A stretch of 64,000 nucleotides of DNA, from contig VZQC01011003.1 in the NCBI GenBank assembly GCA_009823505.1, positions 1,749,870 to 1,813,869 on the forward strand, read 5' to 3'. The stretch's first letter is position 1. Each line of letters begins with the position of its first letter. The notes beneath the pieces are model-generated. The model did no database searches. It saw only the letters and a program-made list of their open reading frames with translations, and was not told where the DNA came from. Positions 54,845 to 64,000 of the stretch are shown piece after piece. A program made the translations under genes and the position numbers. The DNA comes from Rhizomys pruinosus (Eukaryota > Chordata > Mammalia > Rodentia > Spalacidae).

Positions 54845-56060
54845 ATATTTTAGGTTTAAAATTTTTTGACAATCTCACATATGAACGCGATGTATCTTGA
54901 TTATAGCCAACCCAAATCCCAGCTGCCACTCCACCCAGAGCACCCCAATACTTCCCCCCTTCCACCTTCATGTCCACTTCTCTCTGTTTCTCTCTTTCCC
55001 TCTGGGTCTGGTTAGTGCTGTCTGCATGCGCGTGGGTATGGCACTGTCTGTCTGAACATACCAGGGGCCATCCATTTGTAACCTACCAGCAGCCACATTC
55101 CCAAAGGAAAATGATCCCCCTTCTCCAACCACCAGTAATTGCCAATAGTTCCTTAGTTAGGGGAATTCCCAAAGGAAAATGATCCCCCTTCTCCAACCAT
55201 CAGTAATTGCCAATAGTTCCTTAGTTAGGGGAAGAGCATTTGAGCCTTGCCCTCTCCTTCTGTGGAATGCTGATTGGCTTGATCTTGCTCAGGTCTTGTG
55301 CAAGCCACCATAGCTGCAGTGAGTTCATGACTGCAACACCCTTGTCAGTTCCAGAAGACAGCATTTCACCCCACTCCTCCCTGTCCTCTAATTCTTATAT
55401 TCTCCCAACTCCTCTTCTGAACTCTTCCCTGGATGCTGGGGGAGGGAGTTGATATACATGCCTTGTTTAGGGCTGAGCACTTAACAGTCACTTATTCACA
55501 GCACATTGACCATTGTCCACTGCATAAAAAAGAGAAGCTTCTCTGACCAAGGCTGAGAATTGCACTAATCTATGGCTATAAACATAAACAGAAGCTAATT
55601 TGACACCATGTCCATTTATCAAAACAACAGTAGTAGGCTCCCCACTAGAGCCTATCACCTTCCAGGCTTTTGACCAGGTCACAGTACCAGGCACGAATTT
55701 CCTCCTATATATCAGGCCTCAAATCCAATTAGAAAGTAGTTGGTTAGGCTCAAAACTGTCAGCCACTGTTGCACCAGTAAGCACATCTTGCCGGGCAGGT
55801 CTGTGTGTAGTATGCAGGGTCTACCACTGGATGAGCCATGGATAACTTTCTACCCCTGCACAGCACCTTCCAGCACCGTGACAGCTAGCCAGCAGGGAGC
55901 AGCTTCTAGGTCAGCTCCTTTGTGTGTTATATCTTCAGAAAGAATCTTGCCATCTAGCTATGGAAGGCGACCGAGAGCAATAGCCTGTGTTGTTGTAGGG
56001 CCTCTGGGGCTTCTCTGACCAATAACTCATAGGGAGGTATCCCACATTGGACACTGAGAT
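54845..56060 (-). mobile_element. Rodent L1 3' untranslated region, antisense, with 68-bp duplication
   Basis: aattgccaatagttccttag, agtgagttcatgactgcaac and tttagggctgagcacttaac are typical of antisense rodent (Lx-type) L1 3' ends. A 68-bp segment is repeated head-to-tail at 55097-55164 and 55165-55232 with one mismatch. Confidence 0.75.
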
Positions 56061-56494
56061 TTTCATTTAAAAACTCATGTCTTCTGGGGTGCAGGGAGAA
56101 CCTTGTCTAGAAGAAATGTTTTTGAAATGGAAGGAATTACAGCTCTTCACATGACTCTGTTATTATAAAAAGAGATGTTAATTTTTAAAGGGCTCTTTGA
56201 AATGAATAACAAAGCACTAGGAGAATTATGAAAAATCACATGTGAGATGTTGACCGCATAAGTTATGTGAGGTGATGTTGCAGTACCTGTTGTTTCCCTG
56301 TTATGAAATACAAAGCAATTATGATAGTTACACTCTTCTTAGCTTCCCTCCTCTGTTTCATATGGTATTTATTATCATTAGTATGTTTTTACCAGTACCA
56401 GCAATTATAAAATTTTGATTTTTCTCTAAAATGTTCACTATTATTTGTTCTTAATTCAACATATGTGAGTCCAGTATACTTTGGACCTAATTCA

Positions 56495-56624
56495 CAGGGT
56501 TTCCGTGTAGCTGCAGCTGGCCTGGAACTCACTATTGTAGAACAGGCTGCCCTCAGGCTCACAGAGATCTGCCATCTCTATCTCCTGAGTGCTGGAATTA
56601 AAGGTAAGGGCCACCGTGCCCGGC
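56495..56624 (-). mobile_element. B1 SINE, antisense
   Basis: From cacagggtttccgtgtagc to gccaccgtgcccggcc, moderately diverged. Confidence 0.8.
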
Positions 56625-57081
56625 CTAATCTGTCACGTTTTGCTTGGAATGATACCGACTCTGCAGATTATTTATGTCCTTCTGTTCTTTATGCAAAGAT
56701 CTACTCTTGTTCCTTTTGAAAATTCCTCACCTTTGAACAGAGCCTGGGGAAGAAAACTGGGGAGTCTCCAGCTTCTAAGTTTTCATCTCAGGCTCTCACT
56801 GCTTTTCCATTCCTCTGGCTTTCTCGAAGTTGGTAAGACTCACACTGGGCAAAGCCTGTGATGCGGCAGGCCCCACATCTGGCCGGCCATTCTGGGCCCT
56901 CTGCTTAGCTTCTTGTACTTAAGGCATTCCCTTTGGCTTAAGAGACAGCTTTGCACAGGCTTCTCCTTGGCGGCCATTTTGTGGGTTTTGGAGAGACATG
57001 CCTATTTCTTCACATGATGTGCACACCCTGAGACTTCTGGTTCTAATTAAAGGATATACAAATTTGCTTTGTTTGGCTTTT

Positions 57082-57212
57082 TCTTTTTTGGTATTTTGAG
57101 CCTTCACAGGTTGGCCTAGAACTCACTCTGTTTTCTAAACTGGCCTTGAACTCATAACGCTCCTGCCTTGATCTCTCAAGTTCTGGGATTATGTGTGTAT
57201 ACTACCAGGCAT
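57082..57212 (-). mobile_element. Old B1-like SINE, antisense
   Basis: ttggcctagaactcactctg and aaactggccttgaactcata mark a diverged B1. A TTTATA-type run follows at about 57255-57302. Confidence 0.65.
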
Positions 57213-57587
57213 AGCAGTTTTTCTTAATTTGAACAAAATTCAGAAATATAATTTATGCTTATATTTATATTTATATTTATTTATATTTATATTTATATTT
57301 CATACCCAATCTATTAAAAAGGGATTTAATGGGGTTTCCAAAAATACAATGGTTTTTAAAAACAAGCAAAAACTAGTGGGATTTTTTTTTAATGGTATAG
57401 AGCACAATAAAGGCCATTTATGACCCAAAAGATATGCAATGAAGTATAAACATTTACTAGACATTGCCCACAAGATTGGCTAAGAACTTTCCAGCTACTG
57501 TGTAAAATCAGAAACAGGATCCTTTATAGGAGTCTGCATCAAGAATTTTAAAAGGAACCAATCAGCTCTTCTTTAAGAACTTCAGGT

Positions 57588-57745
57588 AAGAGCTGGGGTG
57601 GTGCATGCCTGTAATATGCTTGTAATCCCAGCCCTTCGGAGGTGGAGGCAGGAGGGTCAGGAGTTCGAGGCTGTGCTTGGCTACTTGGACATTTCTCAGT
57701 CAGCCTGGGCTGTACTATGTGATCCTGTCTCAAAAAACAAAATGA
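57588..57745 (+). mobile_element. B1/B4-like SINE, sense, old
   Basis: gctggggtggtgcatgcctg through gatcctgtctcaaaaaa, with an insertion near the head. Confidence 0.6.
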
Positions 57746-57913
57746 GCCCCAAAATAAAAGAATGCAGAATTAAGAGTTTAATTAAGAATTTAAGGTTTTA
57801 AAACAATGGAAAAAACAAAGATATGAGTAAAACTCGTCTGTTATACCAGACGCCAAGACAGCGGTACTACAAGAGGAACATGAGCCCCTTTTCTTTTCCT
57901 TTTTTCTTTCCTT

Positions 57914-58083
57914 CAGTTACAGGGACAGAACCCAGGGCCTGCACGTGGTAGGCAAATGTTCAGTTATAGGGACAGAACCCAGGGCCTGCACGTGGTAGGC
58001 AAGTGTTCAGTTATAGGGACAGAACCCAGGGCCTGCATGTGGTAGGCAAGTGTTCCACCACTGAGCTAAACCCCAAATCCCCC
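57914..58083 (-). mobile_element. ID SINE, antisense, with triplicated 47-bp part
   Basis: Read on the minus strand it starts gggatttggggtttagctca, the ID/tRNA-Ala-like head. The segment holding the B box (cagttatagggacagaaccc...) is repeated three times at 57914, 57961 and 58008 with very few differences. Confidence 0.85.
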
Positions 58084-58149
58084 TTTTAAACTTGCATACT
58101 TTTATTATTGTTTTTAATTCATACCTAAAACTAAATAATGTATTTTTTA

Positions 58150-58372
58150 ATAATGTATTTTTAATTAAATTATTTTATTTGTTCTTATTTGTGTGTGTGA
58201 GAGGGATGGGTATATTGGTGTGCACATGCATATGTATGGAGGTCAGAGAACAACTTTGTGAAGTTGGTTTTTTCCTTCCAAGTTTATCTGGGTTCTGGGG
58301 ATTGAACCCATGTCATCATCAGGCTTGCATAACAGTGCTTTTACTTGCTGGGCCATCTCATGTGCACTAAAT
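58150..58372 (-). mobile_element. B3-type SINE, antisense
   Basis: GTGTGTGA-rich start and inverted head with gggttctggggattgaaccc. Confidence 0.65.
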
Positions 58373-58468
58373 AATACATATTTGAAATACCTAAATATAT
58401 TTAGAAAGTTTGGACATACATTAGGATGCAGAGTAAGTTTCAATAAGTTCTTTAAAAATCGATGTTTG

Positions 58469-58703
58469 TGGGGATGGAGAGATGGCTCAGCAATTAAGAG
58501 CACTGACTGCTCTTGCAGAGGACCTGGGTTCAATTCTCAGCACCCACATGGTGGCTGAGAACTGTCTTAGGCCAGGTGTGGTGGTACATGCCTTTAATCC
58601 CAGCACTCGGGAGGCAGAGGCAGGTGGGTATCTGTGAGTTCAAGGCCAGCCTGGTCTATATAGCAAGCTCCAGGCCAGCTGGGACTAAAGGGAGACCCTG
58701 TCT

Positions 58704-58749
<46 letters not shown>

Positions 58750-58782
58750 CGCGCATGTGTGCACACACATACACACATACAC
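58469..58782 (+). mobile_element. B2 head interrupted by B1 with (AC)n tail
   Basis: The first ~100 bases of a sense B2 run into a complete sense B1 (58571-58707) whose tail is a pure AC run to about 58746, then GC/AC-rich sequence. Confidence 0.82.
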
Positions 58783-59139
58783 AAATTGGTGTTTGTACCA
58801 AATTTTCCAATGGCAATGTTATACTTTTTCTTCTTTGCCATTAATGCATATTGTAACAAACAATATTACACTGTGACATTCTTGTACATATATATTGTAC
58901 TTTGTTGTCCTAGTAGGATCCATATTCCCACCTACAGTCCTTGACCACCGTCCATCTGCCGCCATCCTCCAGCATGCTCTCCCTTCTCCATTAATTCCTC
59001 TCCTTTCAGGTTATTTTTAATTTGCTTGTATTTCAGCTTCGACATATGACAGGAAGCATTCAGGGCTTGCTTTTCGGCATCTTGTTTTGATTAATATCAT
59101 GACCTCTAATTCCACCATTTTCCCACAAACATGATTTTA

Positions 59140-59445
59140 TCTTGTTTTTTGTTTTTTGTTTGTTTTCACAGACTGGGTCTCCCAAAGACCCAGCTGGCCT
59201 AGAACTCACTATGTAGACCAGGCTCACCTCCATCTTACAGAGATCTGCCTACCTCTTGCTTCCTTCCTAAGTGCTGGGATAGACATGCACCTCGGGAGGC
59301 AGAGGCAGGTGGATCTTTGTGAGTTCAAGGCCACCCTGGTCTACAGAGTGAGTTCCAGGACAGCCTGAGGCTCCAGGGAGACCTTGTCTCAAAAAGACAA
59401 AAAAAAAAAAAAAAAAAGACATGCACCACCATGCCCAGCAGATTT
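59140..59445 (-). mobile_element. Antisense B1 split by a sense B1
   Basis: The antisense B1 is split by a sense, 5'-truncated B1 (59292-59416). agacatgcacc at 59281-59291 is repeated at 59417-59427. Confidence 0.88.
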
Positions 59446-59814
59446 CATCATTCTTTATGAGAGACTAATGCTCTATTACATATATGCTACATATATATTT
59501 TACTTCACACATTCTTCTGTTACAGATGCTTACGGCTTGTTCCATAGCTTAGCTTTAGTGAATAGTGCCACCATAAATATGGTTATGCAGGTGTCTGTTA
59601 TGGAGGCTGACTATGTTTCCTTCAGGCATGTACCCAGGAGTGCTACAGCTGGGTTGTATGGTACTCTACTATACTATTTTAGTTTTTGAGGGACTTCCAT
59701 ACCATTTTTCATAGTGACCCCACTAATTATATTTCCACTGACAATATCTAAGCATTTTCTTTCCTCTATATCCTTATCAGCTTTGTTACTTTTTAAAAAA
59801 TATTTTTATTTATT

Positions 59815-59960
59815 ATTTTTCTTTGAGATAGGGTCTCCCTTTAGTCCCAGCTGGGCAGGAGCTCACTCTGTAGACCAGGCTGGCCTTGAACTCAGAGAGA
59901 TCTGCCTGCCTCTGTCTCCTAAGTGCTGGGATTAGAGGCATGCACCACCACACCTAGCTT
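59815..59960 (-). mobile_element. B1 SINE, antisense
   Basis: From tttctttgagatagggtctc to accaccacacctagc within the L1. Confidence 0.85.
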
Positions 59961-61033
59961 TTTATTTTTATATAGTAGCCATTCTGATTGGGGTGAAATG
60001 GAATCTCAGTTTAGTTTTGATCTGCATTTCCCTCATAGTTAGAGATGTTGAACATTTGTTTCATATATTGATTGGCCATTCACATTTATTTTGAGAAGTG
60101 TCTGTTTAGACCTTATACTCTTTTATCGAGTGGACCACTTGTTCCTTCAGTGTTGATTTATTTTTGCTCTTTATGTATTCTGGATGTTAGTTGCCTGTTA
60201 GATGAGTGACTAGCAAAGATTTTCTCCCATTCTGTAGGCTGATTTTTTCATTCTGTTAATTTGTATTTATTCTTGCTTTTGCTGTGCAGAATGGTTTTAG
60301 TTGATAGAGCTCCATATGTCAACTCTTGCTATTATTTTCTGAGCTATTGAAGTCCTACTCAGTGAACACTTGTGTGACACTGTTCCTGAGGACACTTGAA
60401 CAGACATCTACTTAGCTCAGATTGGGAACCAATGACAGGCCAAAATAAGGTTCTTACCAAAGTCCAACTTGGTGAAGCAGTGAGTTAATTGGGCTTGCTT
60501 ATAGAAAGTATGGGTGAGGGTTACTTACAGGAGCAGAAATGACTCACCAAAAGCTCATCTTCACATGGGTGATTAGTTGACAGATGCTAGAAGTTTGGAG
60601 CACACTGCACAACTTGCAGGTGCTAGACAAGGTGAAGAGCATCTCTTAGGGACAGCTAAGCTTGTCAGAGTCTCTTCTAGACAAGTCAGCTGCTCCCTGC
60701 TTCTTCTGGGCAGCTGGGCTGGTCTGAGAGCCTCTCAGCAGTCCTTAAGACTTATTTAAGGATATGGTGAATCTGCTCAGTTTCAGGGACTTCCTGGAGC
60801 TATTGAGCTTCCCTGGAGGATGGACTGTTTCACCTCCCCTTAGAATATCCTGCTGTTTTTCCTTTAACATCCTCCACCTTAAGGTGCTTCCTTCCCAGAT
60901 GGAAGGTCTTATCTAGAAATTACTTGTGGCTATTCCTCAAACTATTTTACCCTAGTCATCTTTTAAAGGTGGTTGGGGTCTTGTCTGAATGTTTCTGGGT
61001 TCTTGGCTTCTTATCTAAAGAATCAAAAATAAG

Positions 61034-61280
61034 GGGCTGGAGAGATGGCCTAGAGGTTAAGAGTGCCAACTGCTCTTACAGAGGACCCGGGTTCAATCCC
61101 CAGCACCCACATGGCGGCTGAGAACCATCTGAAACTCCAATTCCAGGAGAACTCCAGTTCCAGGGGAATCGAGACCCTCTTCTGACCGCCGCAGCATTGC
61201 ACGACACGGGTGCACAGACCTACATGCAGACAGTACACTCATACACATACAAAAATAAATAAAAAATTAAAAAAAAAAGA
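61034..61280 (+). mobile_element. B2 SINE with 17-bp internal duplication
   Basis: Complete sense B2. aaaaataag occurs just before it and again after its tail (target duplication). Confidence 0.9.
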
Positions 61281-61443
61281 ATAAAAAATAAGCACTTACA
61301 GATCTGTAAAATGAGCAAGATCATTTTATTTGGAGCAGAGCAACAGTACAGATTAAAGAGAGATGTTCTGTCAAGATTGACAGCAGACTACGTGGGGCGG
61401 GGGCAGGGGGAGCTCTGAGGTTTCCAGGTGCATTATCAGAGAG

Positions 61444-61444
61444 G

Positions 61445-61481
<37 letters not shown>

Positions 61482-61482
61482 T
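61444..61482 (+). repeat. (GT)n(GC)n microsatellite
   Basis: GT units followed by five GC units. Alternating purine-pyrimidine sequence could adopt Z-DNA. Confidence 0.95.
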
Positions 61483-61569
61483 AGTAGGTACAGATGAAGG
61501 AACTAGGGTGTCAAGTGCCTTATTACAAGGTGGGATGTGTATAACTCAAGACCAAATGGTGCACTAGAC

Positions 61570-62215
61570 TTTCTCCTCTGTTTGCCTGCTTCCATTTGGG
61601 ACCTGCCTTGGTCAATTTTAAGTTCATTTTGTACAGGGTGAGAGAGAGAGGATTCAGTTTTAGTCTTCTATATGTGGATACCCAGTTTCCTCAGCTCTAT
61701 TTATTGAAGTATCCTTTCTTCAAGGTTTTTCATGGCCTTAGACATATAGGTCTCCTTCTGAGTCCCTGTTCTTTATTCTGGGCTGGCCGTGACCTCCCTA
61801 TACAGCTGAGGATGATTTTGAGTTTCTAGTCTTCTTCCTCCGCCTCCTGAGTGCTGAGAATACATGCTCCACTTAGGCAGTGCTGTGGATCAAACTCAGA
61901 GCTTCATGCATGCTAAACAAGCACTCTGCCGACTGAGCTACATCCCTAGCATTGAATTCCTTGTCTGTTCCACTAATCTGTGTCTATTTTTTGTACCAAT
62001 GTCATGTTGTTGTTTTTTTTTTACTATGGCTTCTGCCAGAGTTTTTTAATCCAGTGTTGTTTTATATTGGAAAGCAAAACTTTTGGTAATCTGTCAACTT
62101 TAATGTAGCTGTTTTATTGCTTGGATTAGAAAACAAATGGAGAGTGGCAGTTTGGACCTATTTGTACTGCATCTCTCTTGATATATGGGTTTTTATTTCA
62201 TACATACCTATGCTT
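61570..62215 (-). mobile_element. L1 3' fragment, antisense, with B4-type insert
   Basis: gacctgccttggtcaatttt, cagctctatttattgaagta and gtaccaatgtcatgttgttg mark antisense L1. A B4-type element (about 61775-61952), ending in an ID-like inverted head, sits inside. Confidence 0.65.
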
Positions 62216-62368
62216 TTTTTTTTTTGGTCTTTTTGAGACAGGGTCTCCCTTTAGTCCCAGCTGGCCTGGACCTCGCTATGTAGACCAGGTTGGCCTTGAA
62301 CTCACAGAGATCTGCCTGCCTCTGCCTCCCGAGTGCTGGTATTAAAGGCGTGTACCACCACACCCGGC
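62214..62368 (-). mobile_element. B1 SINE, antisense
   Basis: Complete antisense B1. acctatgctttt-like words on both sides suggest a target duplication. Confidence 0.88.
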
Positions 62369-62471
62369 ACACCTATGCTTTTCAAATAGAATCAGGTGTC
62401 CAGATTTATAAGCAACATGCACTAAAGTAATTGTTACATAATGAACACTGCTCGTATTGGTCAGCGGTTAT

Positions 62472-62669
62472 AAATTATATCCTCTGAAGCCGAGCGTGGT
62501 GGCCTATGCCTCTAATCCTAGCACTTGGGAGGCAGAGGCAGGCAGGTCTCTGTGATTTCAAGGCCAGCCTGGTCTACAGAGTGAGCTCCAGGCCAGCTGG
62601 GACTAAAATAAGGGAGACCCTGTCTCAAAATACCAAAAATAAATAAATAAATAAAATTATATCCTCTGT
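62472..62669 (+). mobile_element. B1 SINE with target duplication
   Basis: Sense B1 with an AAAT-rich tail, bracketed by aaattatatcctctg on both sides. Confidence 0.9.
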
Positions 62670-63030
62670 ACAACCTGACAGGAAAGAGTCGGGGAAGGCC
62701 CTGTCCTGGGGAATCACTTGTTTGAATATGCAGTCCTTTCTGCTTTAACATGATTTCAGATGTTTTAAGTACTCATTCGCTTACAAATTCAAGGCATTTT
62801 CACAATTACCTTCTCCTCTCTTCGTTGTTTGTTTTCCTAGCGCAACAGTCAAGGGTGGCTTCCAGTGTTATGAATTCTACAGTGTTTGTGTCTGAATCAA
62901 ATCCCACTTGTGACTTTTACAATGTAGCAAATGTGCATCCATGAACGCATCAAGGCAGTGACTGAGTGTGGGAAATGTAAAAGAAAGGCATTTTCTTCTT
63001 TACCAAAGGGTTAAATAAAATAAAATTCCA

Positions 63031-63190
63031 AGCCAGGCATGGTGGCGTACGCCATTAATCCTAGCACTCGGGAGGCAGAGGCAGGCAGATCTTTGTGAGT
63101 TCAAGGCCAGCCTGGTCTACGGAGTAAGATCCAGGCCAGCTGGGACTAAAGGGAGACCCTGTGTTGAAAAGACCAAAAAAAGAAAAAGAT
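63031..63190 (+). mobile_element. B1 SINE, sense
   Basis: Complete sense B1 from agccaggcatggtggc to an A-rich tail. Confidence 0.88.
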
Positions 63191-63617
63191 AAAATTCTGT
63201 TTTTAAAAATTGCAAAACCAAATTAATAAATTCAAGTTCCTCCAGTGTCAGTACTTCTTGAAATCAAAATCTGTGCTTGAAGTTGCACTTAGTGCTCAAA
63301 ATTGTGTTCTGCTTATGAACTGCATGGCTTTGAATCAGCCAGTCTTTTAATGTAAGGCTGAGCTCTTACCACTCAGAAGGAGGCACGAGACCCCCTTTGT
63401 GTAAGGACTGAAACCCCAGCAGGCCCCTCTTGGGATGTGCTTGTCTGCTTGATTTGGCATGGCTATACACCTTTGTGGAGAAGTTAAATTGCTGAAATAC
63501 TTTGGATTGTGTGTCATTTTCTTGAGACCCCAGACTGATGTAAGCTTGTCACTGGCTCCCTGGAATAGTCCACAGGGAGAGCTGTCATACTAAAATCAGG
63601 GGCAGGTTAAGTGAGAT

Positions 63618-63914
63618 TAAAATGACCAAGGATCTGGGGCTGGAGAGATGGCCTAGCGGTTAAGAGCGCCGACCGCTCTTACAGAGGACCCGGGTTCGAT
63701 CCCCAGCACCCACATGGCGGCTGAGAACCGTCTGAAACTCCAATTCCAGGAGAACTCCAGTTCCAGGGGAATCCGAGACCCGCTTCTGACCTCCGCGGCA
63801 TTGCACGACACGAGTGCACAAACCTGCATGCAGACAGTACATTCATACACATACAGAAATAAATAAAATTAATAAAAAAAATAAAATAAAATAAAATAAA
63901 ATGACCAAGGATCT
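63618..63914 (+). mobile_element. Young B2 SINE with exact 18-bp target duplication and (TAAAA)n tail
   Basis: taaaatgaccaaggatct at 63618-63635 is repeated at 63897-63914. The body carries the 17-bp duplication (63736-63752 and 63753-63769). Confidence 0.93.
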
Positions 63915-64000
63915 GCCAGTTTCCCTGTCCTCCCCCCCTCTGCCAATCCAGACTTTTGATTGAAGTATTTTGAGCCAGAGGATTTAGAGTTAAGATTGAT

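Larger units (their letters stand above)
58910..60370 (-). mobile_element. L1 3' region, antisense, hosting nested B1s
   Basis: Recognisable words include catatgacaggaagcattcag, gtgaatagtgccaccataaa and gtgtctgtttagaccttata. It is broken by B1 elements at 59140-59440 and 59815-59960. No intact L1 frame remains. Confidence 0.72.

Overview
This window is nuclear DNA from a muroid rodent. It is dense with rodent SINEs (B1, tRNA-derived B2/B3, ID and B4-like elements), L1 fragments with rodent-type 3' ends, ancient MIR and MaLR-like LTR remnants, and microsatellites. B2 places the source within or near Muroidea. The exact species cannot be told from sequence alone. No bacterial, phage or organellar features are present.

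The only gene I can support is PDE6C, the cone photoreceptor cGMP phosphodiesterase alpha-prime subunit, on the + strand. Its start codon is at 17905. Fifteen coding exons can be placed to the base up to 49550 (1,929 coding bases, 643 codons). They encode the N-terminal region, both GAF domains and the first half of the HD-type phosphodiesterase domain. All exons are open, keep phase with each other and have GT/AG boundaries. The rest of the catalytic domain (exon 16 onward) lies beyond the right edge, so intron 15 is at least 14.4 kb.

Layout: 1-8043 is a near-copy of 9949-18005 and stops inside exon 1 at a single N (8044). It is most likely a false duplication made by joining two overlapping contigs, and it is rich in single-base indels. 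8045-9948 is repeat-filled sequence preceding the good copy. 9949-17904 is the real upstream flank of PDE6C, with a CT tract, an 18/18/22-bp tandem array, SINEs, L1 pieces and a CRX/OTX-type motif about 220 bp before the start codon. 17905-49550 is the gene body. 49551-64000 is intron 15, almost entirely transposon-derived. A second single N sits at 27120.

No novel gene system was found. The most notable items are the assembly duplication, a B1 inserted against the exon 14 acceptor, two poly-A-tailed insertions sharing one target site (53365-54071), an unidentified poly-A-tailed retrocopy with a 19-bp target duplication (31659-31864), a 29-bp intronic minisatellite, an ID SINE with a triplicated 47-bp segment, and a B2 lineage carrying a 17-bp internal duplication.
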